Origin: Heterobasidion occidentale
Lineage: Eukaryota; Basidiomycota; Agaricomycetes; Russulales; Bondarzewiaceae
Assembly (NCBI GenBank): GCA_039111635.1
Contig: JBCAQO010000006.1
Coordinates: 2,876,666-2,940,665, forward strand
DNA: 64,000 nucleotides
Direction: 5' to 3'
Below the pieces are notes generated by a model, which saw only the letters and a list, made by a program, of their open reading frames with translations, made no database searches and was not told the DNA's origin. Of the stretch, positions 38,466-50,325 are shown piece after piece (the first letter of the stretch is position 1; every line of letters starts with the position of its first letter). The translations under genes were made by a program, and so were the position numbers.

Positions 38466-38780
38466 GCGCGAGGCGGAAGACGAAAGGAAGATGCCGTTCT
38501 CATAGACGAGAGATGAATGCAATGAAGAAGGAAGGAAGCGACGTCAGAACTCAAAACTATGGCTGCATGGTTGTACAATAACGCCTCTATAGAGTATGTA
38601 TTCGTGTATGGACATGCATGTATCGATGTTTTTGACTCACTGACTGAAGCGAGTTGCAATTTCGGGAGAGTTTCACTTATCCCGCTACTTATCGCTAATC
38701 GAAAATATGGACAAACAGCGCGTGCCGCTCAACACGGCAAATGCCACTCGTTCAACACTCGTTCAACACTACTGTTGTAG

Positions 38781-40620
38781 ATGACCACCATGAACAAAGA
38801 TTTTGAAGCTATGCATATTTCTGACGTCGTCTCGCCCCCGTACTACATTCAACCTCCCGAGCCCCTCCCCGCCGAGGTGAACGTTCCAGCCCTAGACCCG
38901 CCGCAGGACCCGCCGACCAACGAGGACATCTGCGCTGCCAGCCCCCATAGCCAAGCTCCGTCGTCGCAGACAGCCCACCCTGGCCCACTGCCGGTGAGTT
39001 TCAAACAGTAGACAATGACCAGACTCACTCACAAGGCCTACATCCATGGCCTTGCTCAGTCACAGCCAATGTTCTACCCTGGTTCCCTACTGGTGAGTTG
39101 TGGAGAGTCAGCGGTGGCCAGTGCGGCCTACTTACACGAACCTACCAGGCCAACACCAATGGCTTTGCTCCGTCGCAGCAAATGGCATATTCTGGCCTCT
39201 CACCAGTGAGTCGTGCAGAGTCGGCGATGGCTAGGCCTACTCACGCGATCCTACCAGTCCGACATTCATGGGGTGCCTCCGCTGAGGCAAATTACAAGAA
39301 ATGGCCTCCCACCGGTGAGTCGCACAGAGCCAGGCTGAGGAACAGTATCAAATGACATCCCATCTCAGCTACCTCTCCTTCGAAATCCTCAAAAGGTGAG
39401 TTGCACACAAAGGCTGGCAAGTAAGGCGCCTCACAGTTTTGCATTCTGGCGATCAGCGAACACGCCCCGATGAGGGAGACGAGGCTGGTGATAGTGTTAC
39501 ACCACCCTTGGCCGGGTACCCCACACGCCCCCGAGTGTGTCTTCCCCATCGCACGCTCTCACCCAACCTTACTGACACCTAACCGCCAGACCAGCCGGGC
39601 GCCGCGCACGCGCACAAGGACCTTCGTGGTAAGACAGCCACCGCCCGTTCTACAACTGGAGGCAAGTGACATCGTTCAACAGATTCCGGAATCGCTGCCC
39701 CCTCCGCCCACGACCATCTCCAGGGTGAGTTGTACCCAAACGCTGGCAAGCCTGGCAACTCACATATTTGCATTCCGGCGATCAGCAAACCCAGCCGGAT
39801 GAGGAAGACGAGGCTGGTGATAGAGTAACACCACCCTCGGCCGGGTACCCCACACGCCCCCAAGTGCGTCTTCCCCATCGCACGTTCTCACCCGACCTTA
39901 CTGACACCTAACCGCCAGACCTTGCTCGAATCTGCTCGTGGAAGATACACGGGCAGATCCACTAGCCCGTCCAACCTCTGGGAGGAAAGACTCAAGGAGA
40001 CATATCCAGAGGCCCCGCCCTATCTCTTCTCCAAGAACGACGAGGGCCTTCCCAAGATGCTGGACGAGTGGTTCACGCCAGAACAGCAGGCCACACTCAC
40101 GAAGCACATCAATAGCAGGCTGGAGGCCCAACTCGCGCAGACCGGTGTGCCTGTGCTGGTAGGGGTAAGCATAGGCCAATGCGAACAGCCACAACTCTCT
40201 GACCTGTGCTACCAGAGGAAGCCGATGCCCGGTGAGAAAGTCTTCATCATCCAGATTCCCAACGACACCCTCGCCATCCGCGTGTGGGATGGCAGCCTTG
40301 GCAAGAGGGGCATGGCGATGCTGGACTTCATCGACCTCAAGGCCAACAAGGCCGTGAACGCCCCCAAGGGGTACAACCTCTTGCCTGTCCCCGGCTTCCT
40401 GCCTTCCGTATTTCCCCCGGGTCCAATGGTCTCCTGGGCGGTGGCTGCAGGCCGTGAGAAAGACCAAGTCCCACCGGGCGAGGAGAGGTTTAGCGCACCG
40501 ATAGGGACGGAGTTTCGACTTGTTCGTGAGGGCAAGCCAGACATGAGGTTCGTGGTCCCCGAGGTGGACCCCAAGCCCAAGCCCCCCTTGGAGCCGGCGA
40601 GGGCATACACCTGGGTTTAG
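38781..40620 (+). CDS. lineage-specific protein built from repeated phase-0 exons
   Basis: Nine exons, all meeting at phase 0: 38781-38993, 39036-39092, 39149-39205, 39258-39314, 39369-39395, 39457-39534, 39590-39724, 39786-39863, 39919-40620; about 467 aa. Exons 2-4 are each 57 nt and encode related 19-residue cassettes (AYIHGLAQSQPMFYPGSLL, ANTNGFAPSQQMAYSGLSP, SDIHGVPPLRQITRNGLPP). Exons 6 and 8 are each 78 nt and encode DEGDEAGDSVTPPLAGYPTRP and DEEDEAGDRVTPPSAGYPTRP; their flanking introns are also near-identical, so exon and intron were copied as a block. The last exon encodes a compact domain (LWEERLKETYPEAPPYLFSKNDEG..., FIIQIPNDTLAIRVWDGSLGKRGMAMLDFIDLK). An optional 57-bp intron (40159-40215) may be retained in frame. 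I do not recognise the family. Confidence 0.7.
39396..39918 (+). repeat. tandem dupl. of intron-exon-intron block (period 329 bp)
   Basis: 39396-39589 and 39725-39918 are diverged copies: an intron of 61 bp ending GGCGATCAG, a 78-nt exon, and a 55-bp intron with CTTCCCCATCGCACG and ending CTAACCGCCAG. The second intron differs at only a few positions between copies. Confidence 0.85.
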
Positions 40621-41166
40621 TGCCCCCACCGCCTCGTTTGAAGCTGTCGCTCTTGTAGTTGCCATGTGCTTTGTTTCCAAGTCCTCATGTATTCTAGCTT
40701 GTTTCTCTGCCAATGCATGGTTTGCATGGGTCACTTGTAACCACACGGTCAAACAAAGTAAGGCCGGGGGTCGCAACCCTACTCCTTCAAGTTGGGAGCC
40801 CTTGTTGTGGGCACAGTCACCAAGGAGATGCACCAGATAGAACAATGTGATACAATGCTCACCCAATTCGAGTCCCTATAGCGTTTCCTGGTGACAGCTG
40901 CATTATCAATGGCAGGGACGCATGAAGGAGTCACGTGGTCGCCAAAACCCTGCAGCGGAAGATGTTCACGATATTCGTGAATATGGCCGAGAACTCGTCG
41001 TTGAAATTTCCATGCCACATACACGTTGGCATGTCACGAGACTAATGCCACGCAACCAGCGCCTGCCTGCTTCTATTGTTCAACACGACAACTGCCAGGT
41101 GAGTGTACCCTATGGTTATTCCCACCCGAAAAACAGCCTTCGTTGCACATTACTACTGTGTCCCTA

Positions 41167-41236
41167 GGAGTATTACCGACCAATTTGAGTCCACCAATAT
41201 CCAAAACTACTGTGTTGCCAATTTAATGCAGCTATA
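41167..41236 (+). repeat. dispersed repeat copy B
   Basis: Same orientation as 34553-34620, sharing GTATTAC-GACCA-TTT-AGTCCACCAATAT and ACTACTGTGTTGCCA. Ends in TATAAATA, suggesting a shared TATA-like element. Confidence 0.75.
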
Positions 41237-41344
41237 AATACCAAAAAATGAGCCATGTGATCTCCATACCCTGGTGCAACTTTGAGGCCCGGAATCAGCC
41301 AGATTGAATCAGGGGTTCAATAGATATGGATTTAAACAGTCTAC

Positions 41345-41386
41345 CCCCCAAAACCAGACTGTGCTTCGCACAGTCTGGGTTTTGGG
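41345..41386. repeat. inverted repeat / hairpin
   Basis: CCCAAAACC-AGACTGTGC, loop TTC, GCACAGTCT-GGGTTTTGGG. About 18 paired bases per arm with one bulge. Confidence 0.85.
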
Positions 41387-41684
41387 AAATGAAATCTGTG
41401 TTGCACACAATTCTGTCTGATTCAAGAGATTTGAAAGGTGTTCAGAATGGTATCCTGAATTTTTCATTACTAGACGTGTACCACTGAGTCTGTTGAGGGC
41501 AAAATACAGAAGTAAAGAATAAACTTAAAAAAGCAGGCATCCAGTACTCAATTTATATTGTTTTGTAATCATAAAACAGAGCGAATGTGAGAATGTACCA
41601 TAGCTTTCGATTGATACCTTAATCGTACCATTTGGATCAGGGGATCCAAAAATATGGAATTGTTTGTGATCTTGAAGATATTCT

Positions 41685-41900
41685 GGTTATAAGAGGTGGT
41701 AGGCGGAGTAGGTGAGACGAAAAAATCCGAGATGTTAGGTAGGTGAGGAGCTAGGTGAGAGGCTAGGTGAGGGGCTAGGTGAGGAGGCAGGTGAGAGGCC
41801 AGGTGAGGAGGCAGGTGAGAGGCAAGGTGAGGAGGCAGGTGAGAGGCTAGGTGAGAGGCCAGGTGAGGAGGCAGGTGAGAGGCTAGGTGAGAGAGTGCAG
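41685..41900 (+). repeat. GGTGAG minisatellite block 1
   Basis: Head module GGTTATAAGAGGTGGTAGGCGG...GTGAGACGAAAAAATCCGAGATGTTAGG, then an array of AGGTGAGGAGGC and AGGTGAGAGGCTA/CCA variants. Confidence 0.9.
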
Positions 41901-41914
41901 CCGTTTCTGGTGAC

Positions 41915-42284
41915 ATGAGGACGTCCCTAAGGACTAGCAGTTGTCTGGGACGAGACACGACGTCTCAGATGTCAGGCAGTTGTCGCAGACGGCCTGCCTG
42001 CATCCTAGACGAGACGCGACGTCTCAGATATTGTTTCAGCCGTTGCAGACGCCTTGTGTTCACCCCAGACGAGGGGGGGACGTCTGAGCCGTCGTGCAGT
42101 CGTCACAGACGTACAGGGTACGCCTGAGACGTTGTACAGTCGTCATAGACGGCCTGTGTGCACTATAGACAAAGGGGAACGTCTGCGACGTCGCGCAGTT
42201 GTCACAGACGTACAGGGTACGTCTGAGACGTCGTGCACTCGTCATAGACGGCCTGTGTGCACCACAGACAAAGGGGGGCGTCTG
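41915..42284 (+). repeat. GACGTC satellite block 1
   Basis: Units built on GACGTCGTGCAGTCGTCACAGACG joined by arms such as TACAGGGTACGTC and GCCTGTGTGCACCACAGAC. Confidence 0.9.
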
Positions 42285-43073
42285 GGTTATAAGAGGTCGT
42301 AGGCGGGTGGTAGGTGAGGCGAAAAAAATCCAAGATGTTGGGTAGGTGAGGAGCCAGGTGAGAGGCCAGGTGAGGGGTTAGGTGAGGAGGCAGGTGAGAG
42401 GCTAGGTGAGGGGCAGGTGAGAGGCTAGGTGAGTAGGTGAGGGGCCAGGTGAAGAGGCAGGTGAGAGGCTAGGTGAGAGGCTAGGTGAGAGGCCAGGTGA
42501 GAGGCTAGGTGAGGAGGCAGGTGAGAGGCCAGGTGAGAGGCCAGGTGGTTAGGTTATAAGAGGTCGTAGGCGGGTGGTAGGTGAGGCGAAAAAAATCCAA
42601 GATGTTGGGTAGGTGAGGAGCCAGGTGAGAGGCCAGGTGAGGGTTAGGTGAGGAGGCAGGTGAGAGGCTAGGTGAGGGGGCAGGTGAGAGGCTAGGTGAG
42701 TAGGTGAGGGGCCAGGTGAAGAGGCAGGTGAGAGGCTAGGTGAGAGGCTAGGTGAGAGGCCAGGTGAGAGGCTAGGTGAGGAGGCAGGTGAGAGGCCAGG
42801 TGAGAGGCCAGGTGGTTATAAGAGGTGGTAGGCGGGTGGTAGGTGAGGCGAAAAAAATCCGAGATGTTGGGTAGGTGAGGAGCCAGGTGAGAGGCTAGAT
42901 GAAGGGCCAGGTGAGGAGGCAGGTGAGAGGCTAGGTGAGAGGCCAGGTGAGGAGCCAGGTGAGAGGCTAGGTGAGGAGCCAGGTGAGAGGCTAGGTGAGG
43001 AGGCAGGCGAGAGGCTAGGTGAGAGGCCAGGTGAGGAGGCAGGCGAGGAGTCAGGTGAGAGAGTAGGTGAGAG
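42285..43073 (+). repeat. GGTGAG minisatellite blocks 2-4
   Basis: Three successive head-plus-array blocks (42285-42545, 42552-42812, 42814-43073). Blocks 2 and 3 are almost identical over about 260 bp, so the whole block was duplicated recently; block 4 is more diverged. Confidence 0.9.
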
Positions 43074-43085
43074 TGCAGCCGTTGT

Positions 43086-44415
43086 TGGTGACATGAGGAC
43101 GTCCGTGACGATTAGCAGTCGTCTGAGACGAGACGCGACGTCTCAGATGTCAGGCAGACGTCGCAGACGGCCTGCCTGCATCCTAGACGAGACGCGACGT
43201 CTGAGACGTCGTTTCAGCCGTTGCAGACGCCTTGTGTTCACCCCAGACGAGGGGGGGACGTCCCAGACGTCGGGCAGTCGTCACAGACGTACAGGGTACG
43301 TCTGCGACGTTGTGCAGTCGTCACAGACGACCTTTGTGCACCACAGACGACCTGTGTGCACCACAGACAAAGGGGGGACGTCTGAGACGTTGCGCAGTCG
43401 TCACAGACGTACAGCGTACGTCTGCGACGTTGTGCAGTCGTCACAGACGACCTGTGTGCACCACAGACAAGGGGGGCTCGTCTGCGACGTTGTGCAGTCG
43501 TCATAGACGACCTGTGTGCACCACAGACAAAGGGGGGACGTCTGAGACGTTGCGCAGTCGTCACAGACGTACAGCGTACGTCTGCGACGTTGTGCAGTCG
43601 TCACAGACGACCTGTGTGCACCACAGACAAGGGGGGACGTCTGAGACGTTGCGCAGTCGTCACAGACGTACAGCGTACGTCTGCGACGTTGTGCAGTCGT
43701 CACAGACGACCTGTGTGCACCACAGACAAGGGGGGCTCGTCTGCGACGTTGTGCAGTCGTCATAGACGACCTGTGTGCACCACAGACAAAGGGGGGACGT
43801 CTGAGACGTTGCGCAGTCGTCACAGACGTACAGCGTACGTCTGCGACGTTGTGCAGTCGTCACAGACGACCTGTGTGCACCACAGACAAAGGGGGCTCGT
43901 CTGCGACGTCACGCAGTCGTCATAGACGACCTGTGTGCACCACAGACAAAGGGGGGACGTCTGGGACGTCGCGCAGTCGTCACAGACGTACAGGGTACGT
44001 CTGGGACGTCGTGCAGTCGTCACAGACGTACAGGGTACGTCTGAGACGTCGTGCACTCGTCACAGACGGCCTGTGTGCACCACAGACAAAGGGGGACGTC
44101 TGCAACGTCGCGCAGTCGTCACAGACGAAGGGGGGACGGCTGCGACGTTGCGCAGTCGTCATTGACGACCTGTGTGCACCACAGACAAAGGGGGACGTCT
44201 GGGACGTCGTGCAGTCGTTACTTAGGTCGGGCAGCGGTCGCAGACGGCCTGCGTGCATCCCAGACAAGAGACGACGTCTGAGACGTTGTGCAGCCGTTTC
44301 TGGTGACGTGAGGACGTCCCTGACGATTAGCAGTCGTCTGAGACGAGACGCGACGTCTCAGTCGTCAGGCAGTCGTCGCAGACGTCCTGCCTGCATCCTA
44401 GACGAGACGCGACAT
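43086..44415 (+). repeat. GACGTC satellite block 2
   Basis: Dense array of the 30-50 bp unit, with a roughly 260-bp higher-order repeat (for example the AAGGGGGGCTCGTCTGCGACG junction near 43471 and again near 43731). Confidence 0.9.
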
Positions 44416-44468
44416 CAGCAAACTGGGAAGCGTCTGTACAGAGCTGGACAGACACTCCAGAGCCCCCA

Positions 44469-44690
44469 GGTTATAAGAGGTGGTAGGCGGATGGTAGGTG
44501 AGACGAAAAAAATCCGAGATGTTAGGTAGGTGAGGAGCTAGGTGAGAGGCTAGGTGAGGGGCTAGGTGAGGAGGCAGGTGAGAGGCCAGGTGAGGAGGCA
44601 GGTGAGAGGCCAGGTGAGGAGCAGGTGAGAGGCTAGGTGAGAGGCCAGGTGAGGAGGCAGGTGAGAGGCTAGGTGAGAGAGTGCAGCTGT
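44469..44690 (+). repeat. GGTGAG minisatellite block 5
   Basis: Head module plus array, very close to block 1 and block 6 in the head sequence (GGATGGTAGGTGAGACG). Confidence 0.9.
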
Positions 44691-44694
44691 TTCT

Positions 44695-47600
44695 GGTGAC
44701 ATGAGGACGTCCCTGAGGACTAGCAGTCGTCTGGGACGAGACGCGACGTCTCAGACATTGTTTCAGCCGTTGCAGACGCCTTGTGTTCACCCCAGACGAG
44801 GGGGGGACGTCTGAGCCGTCATGCAGTCGTCACAGACGTACAGGGTACGCCTGAGACGTTGTACAGTCGTCATAGACGGCCTGTGTGCACCACAGACAAA
44901 GGGGAACGTCTGCGACGTCGCGCAGTCGTCACGAACGTACAGGGTACGTCTGCGACGTCGTGCGGTCGTCACAGACGTACAGGGTACGTCTGGGACGTTG
45001 TGCAGTCGTCACAGACGTACAGTGTACGTCTGGGACGTTGTGCAGTCGTCACAGACGTACCCTGTACGTCTGGGACGTCGTGCAGTCTTCACAGACGTAC
45101 AGGGTACGTCTGAGACGTCGTGCACTCGTCATAGACGGCCTGTGTGCACCACAGACAAAGGGGGACGTCTGAACCGTCGTGCAGTCATCACAGACGACCT
45201 GTGTGCACCACAGACAAAGGGGGGACGTCTGGGACGTCGTGCAGTCGTCACAGACGTACAGGGTACGTCTGGGACGTCGTGCAGTCGTCACAGACGTACA
45301 GGGTACGTCTGGGACGTCGTGCAGTCGTCACAGACGTACAGGGTACGTCTGGGACATCGTGCACTCGTCATGGACGGCCTGTGTGCACTACAGACAAAGG
45401 GGGACGTCGGCAACGTCGCGCAGTCGTCACAGACGACCTGTGTGCACTACAGACAAAGGGGGACGTCTGCAACGTCGTGCAGTCGTCACAGACGTACCGG
45501 GTACGTCTGGGACATCGTGCAGTCGTCACAGACGTACCGGGTAAGTCTGGGACATCGTGCAGTCGTCACAGACGTACAGTGTACGTCTGGGACGTTGTGC
45601 AGTCGTCACAGACGTACCCTGTACGTCTGGGACGTCGTGCAGTCTTCACAGACGTACAGGGTACGTCTGAGACGTCGTGCACTCGTCATAGACGGCCTGT
45701 GTGCACCACAGACAAAGGGGGATGTCTGAACCGTCGTGCAGTCATCACAGACGACCTGTGTGCACCACAGACAAAGGGGGGACGTCTGGGACGTCGTGCA
45801 GTCGTCACAGACGTACAGGGTACGTCTGGGACATCGTGCACTCGTCATGGACGGCCTGTGTGCACTACAGACAAAGGGGGACGTCGGCAACGTCGCGCAG
45901 TCGTCACAGACGACCTGTGTGCACTACAGACAAAGGGGGACGTCTGCAACGTCGTGCAGTCGTCACAGACGTACCGGGTACGTCTGGGACATCGTGCAGT
46001 CGTCACAGACGTACCGGGTACGTCTGGGACATCGTGCAGTCGTCACAGACGTACAGGGTACGTCTGAGACGTCGTACACTCGTCATAGACGGCCTGTGTG
46101 CACCACAGACAAAGGGGGACGCCTGCAACGTCGCGCAGTCGTCACAGACGAAGGGGGGACGGCTGCGACGTTGCGCAGTCGTCATTGACGACCTGTGTGC
46201 ACCACAGACAAAGGGGGACGTCTGCAACGTCGTGCAGTCGTCACAGACGTACAGGGTACGTCTGGGACGTCGTGCAGTCGTCACAGACGTACAGGGTACG
46301 TCTGAGACGTCGTGCACTCGTCATAGACGGCCTGTGTGCACCACAGACAAAGGGGGGCGTCTGGGACGTCGCGCAGTCGTCACAGACGTACAGGGTGCGT
46401 CCGGAACGTTGTGCAGTCGTCATGGATGGCCTGTGTGCACTACAGCCAAAGGGGGACGTCTGCAACGTCGCGCGGTCGTCACAGACGAAGGGGGGACGGC
46501 TGCGACGTTGCGCAGTCGTCATTGACGACCTGTGTGCACCACAGACAAAGGGGGACGTCTGGGACGTCGTGCAGCCGTCACTTAGGTCGGGCAGCGGTCG
46601 CAGACGGCCTGCGTGCATCCCACACAAGAGACGACGTCTCAGACGTTGTGCAGCCGTTGCTGGTGACATGAGGACGTCCCTGACGATTAGCAGTCGTCTG
46701 AGACGAGACGTGACGTCTCAGACGTCGTGCAGCCGTCGCAGACGGCTTGTGTTCACCCCATATGAGGGGGGGGGGGGACGTCCCAGACGTCGGGCAGCGG
46801 TCGTAGACGACCTGCGTGCATCCTAGACGAGGGGGGAACGTCCCAGACGTCGGGCAGCGGTCGCAGATGGCCTGCGTGCATCCCAGACGAGATGCGACGT
46901 CTGAGACGTCGTGCAGCCGGTGCTGGTGACATGAGGACGTCCCTGACGACTAGCAGTCGTCTGAGACGAGACGCGACGTCTCAGACGTCAGGCAGTCGTC
47001 GCAGACGGCCTGCCTGCATCCTAGACGAGACGCGACGTCTCAGACGTCGTGCAGCCGTTGCAGACACCTTGTGTTCACCCCAGATGAGGGGGGGGGGACG
47101 TCCCAGACGTCGGGCAGCGGTCGCAGATGGCCTGCGTGCATCCCAGACGAGATGCGACGTCTGAGACGTCGTGCAGTCGTTGCTGGTGAGGTGAGGACGT
47201 CCCAGACGGACAGCAGTCGTCTGAGACGAACAGCAGTTGTCTGAGATGAACAGCAGTCGTCTGAGACGAACAGCAGTCGTCTGAGACGAGACACGACGTC
47301 TCAGAGGTCAGGCAGCCGTCGCAGACGGCCTGTGTGCATCCCAGACGAGACGCGACGTCTCAGATGTCGTGCCGTCGTTGCTGGTGAGGTGAGGACGTCC
47401 CAGACAAACAGCAGTCGTCCCAGACGAACAGCAGTCGTCTCAGACGAACAGCAGTCGTCTCAGACGAACAGCAGTTGTCTGAGATGAACAGCAGTCGTCC
47501 CAGACGAACAGCAGTCGTCTGAGACGAGACACGACGTCTCAGAGGTCAGGCAGCCGTCGCAGACGGCCTGTGTGCATCCCAGACGAGACGCGACGTCTCA

Positions 47601-48880
47601 GATGTCGTGCCGTCGTTGCTGGTGAGGTGAGGACGTCCCAGACAAACAGCAGTCGTCCCAGACGAACAGCAGTCGTCTCAGACGAGCAGCAGTCGTCTCA
47701 GACGAACAGCAGTCGTCCCAGACGAACAGCAGTCGTCCCAGACGAACAGCAGTCGTCCCAGACGAACAGCAGTCGTCCCAGACGAACAGCAGTCGTCTCA
47801 GACGAGCAGCAGTCGTCTGAGATGAACAGCAGTCGTCTGAGACGAACAGCAGTCGTCTGAGACGAACAGCAGTCGTCTGAGACGAGGCGCGACGTCTCAG
47901 ATGTCAGGCAGCTGTCGCAGGCGGCCTGTGTGCATCCCAGACGAGACGCGACGTCTCAGACGTCGTGCCGTCGTTGCTGGTGAGGTGAGGACGTCCCAGA
48001 CGGACAGCAGTCATCTGAGACGAGATGCGACGTCTCAGACGTCGTGCACTCGTTGCTGGTGAGGTGAGGACGTCCCAGACGATTAGCAGTCGTCTGAGAC
48101 GAGACGAGACGTCTCAGACGTCAGGCAGTCGTCACAGACGGCCTGCCTGCATCCCATACACAACGCGATGTCTGAGACGTCGTGCAGCCGTTGCTGGTGA
48201 CATGAGGACGTCCCTGACGACTAGCAGTCGTCTGAGACGAGACGCAACGTCCCAGACGTCAGGCAGTCGTCCCAGACGGCCTGCCTGAATCCTGGAGGAG
48301 ACGCGACGTCTCAGACGTCGTGCAGCCGTCGCAGACGGCTTGTGTTCACCCCAGATGAGGGGGGGACGTCCCAGACGTCGAGCAGCGGTCGCAGACGGCC
48401 TGCGTGCATCCCAGACGAGGAGGAGACGTCTCAGACATCAGGCAGCGGTTGAAGATGGCCTGTGTGCACTCCAGACGAAGGGGGGACGTCTCAGACGTCG
48501 CACAGCCATCGAAGACGGCCTATGTGTACCACAGACGAAGGGGGACGTCTCAGACGTCGCACAGCCGTCGCAGACAGCCTGCGTGCATCCCAAACAAGGA
48601 GGAGATGTCTCAAACGTCGGGCAGTGGTTGCAGACGGCCTGTGTGCACCCAAGACGAAGGGGGGACGTCCCAGACGTTGCACAGCCGTCGCAGACAATCT
48701 GTGTGCACCCCAGACAAAGGGGGGACGTCTCAGACGTCGCACAGCTGTCGCAGATGAACAGTGTGCATCCTAGACAAGATGCGAGGTCTCAGCTGTTGTG
48801 CAGCCATCACAGGCTACCTGTGTGCAGCCCAGACAAGGAGGAGATGTCTCAGATGTCGGACAGTGGTTGCAGGCAGCCTG
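44695..48880 (+). repeat. GACGTC satellite block 3
   Basis: About 4.2 kb. Includes long higher-order copies: a segment with the variant GCAGTCTTCACAGACG recurs about 557 bp apart (45053-45262 and 45610-45833). A 20-bp sub-array lies at 47190-47885. Confidence 0.9.
47190..47885 (+). repeat. 20-bp tandem repeat
   Basis: Unit CAGACGAACAGCAGTCGTC plus one base (C or T followed by A/G variants), about 25 copies in three clusters separated by the ordinary satellite unit. Confidence 0.9.
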
Positions 48881-48884
48881 CACA

Positions 48885-49470
48885 CATCCCATACCGGACT
48901 AGGACGTCACAGACGACTAGCAGCTGTCTGAGACGAGACACGACATCACGGGAGACTAGGAGTCATCTGAGACGAGACGCGACGTCTCAGACGACTCGCA
49001 GTCATCTAAGGCAAGCCCTATGCTAAGGTTAGCCGTCCCAGGCAGGACACGACGTCAGTGACGCCGGGCAGCTGTCGCAGGCAGTCTGCATGCGTCCCAT
49101 ACCGAGCTAGGATGTCACAGACAACTAGCAGGTGTCTGAGACGAGACGCAACGTCGCAGATGACTTGGAGTCATCTGAGACGAGACGCGACGTCTCAGAC
49201 AACTTGCAGTCATCTAAGGCAAGCCCTATGCTAAGGTTAGCCGTCCCAGGCAGGACACGACGTCAGTGACGCCGGGCAGCTGTCACAGGCAGTCTGCATG
49301 CATCCCATACCGAGCTAAGACGTCACAGACGACTAGCAGTTGTCTGAGACAAGACGCAACATCGCAGACGACTAGGAGTCATCTGAGACGAGACACGGCA
49401 TCTTAGACAACTCGCAGTCATCTGAGGCAAGCTCTATACTAAGGTTAGCCATTCCAGGCAGCCTGCTTGC
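48885..49470 (+). repeat. tandem repeat of about 210 bp, three copies
   Basis: Copies begin at the CCCATACCG motif near 48887, 49096 and 49306. Each contains CACAGAC-ACTAGCAG, AGTCATCTGAGACGAGAC, GCAGTCATCT-AGGCAAGC and ACTAAGGTTAGCC. Confidence 0.85.
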
Positions 49471-49780
49471 ATTGCAGACTAGACGTGATCTCTGAGATGC
49501 TGGGCAGCTGTTGCAGATGGCCTGTCTTAGACAAACTTAGTTGGCATTGCCAACTGTAGATGTCTCAGACAGCCTGCAGCTATCTTAGACTAAGGCAGGT
49601 GTCTGAGACAACATACAGTCGGCATTGACGACAGCAGGTGTCTTAGACAGTATCCAGCCATCTTAGACGACAGCAGGCGTCTCGGCAAATATATACTAGG
49701 GAGGACAGGGGAACTCACCGGTGACAGAGACCACGGAAGGGGATAAGGCTGACTTGTGAGTAATATGGATAGGCCATCTA
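49471..49780. repeat. degenerate GACGTC satellite edge
   Basis: Decayed units (CAGCTGTTGCAGATGGCC, GTCTTAGACAGTATCCAGCC) fading out at about 49690. Confidence 0.6.
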
Positions 49781-49787
49781 GTTAGGT

Positions 49788-50325
49788 AGACAATATTCAA
49801 ACAGCACAGACAGTACAGACAATGTGTATAGCAGTTCAACAGCCATCTGCCCTCAGTGCCCTGGTCGGACTCATCAGGAGATCTGGCATGTCTACAGTGC
49901 TGCGTACAGATTGTCTGCATCGTCTGTGCCATTTGCAAGTAGCTAGTATAGAAAAAGGGAGCGGTTAGATTTAGATCTGATAACAGAAATATTGAGGGCT
50001 GAGAGTGTGGCTGTCGGGATGCGGATGCGGAGGACGTGGAGTGTGTGGCGTGGCGGCAACGGCAGCGGCAAGGAGGAAGGAGAGGTCACGACATGCCACC
50101 GTCGCAACCATCAAGACACAGACGGCACGAGGGGACGTAGACGACGGGCGGGTGACATAGTGGATGGACAATACTCAAACGACACAAACGACACAGGCAA
50201 TGTATGTACGCAGCTCGACAGCTATCCCACCTCAGTGCCCTGGTCGGACTCATCGGTACATCTGGCATGTCTAGAGTGCTGTGCATGAATCGTCTGCATC
50301 GTCTGCATCGTCCGAGTGGTGTGTG
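49788..50325 (+). repeat. duplicated subtelomeric segment
   Basis: 49788-49930 and 50158-50325 are diverged direct copies sharing ACAATA-TCAAAC, CTCAGTGCCCTGGTCGGACT, ATCTGGCATGTCTA and CGTCTGCATCGTCTG. Part of the unit recurs at 57551-57582. Confidence 0.75.

Larger units (their letters stand above)
40621..41684. other. gap with dispersed repeat and hairpin
   Basis: About 1 kb after the modular gene. No coding segment recognised. It contains a dispersed repeat copy (41167-41236) and a strong inverted repeat (41345-41386). Confidence 0.45.

Noticed and set aside
43090..46830. Long plus-strand and minus-strand frames in the GACGTC satellite with many Cys and Arg
   Set aside because: Unit length and composition keep all frames open; the same peptide appears on both strands and in shifted copies.
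47190..47885. CRISPR-like regular repeats
   Set aside because: There are no unique spacers, and the genome is eukaryotic; it is a simple tandem repeat.
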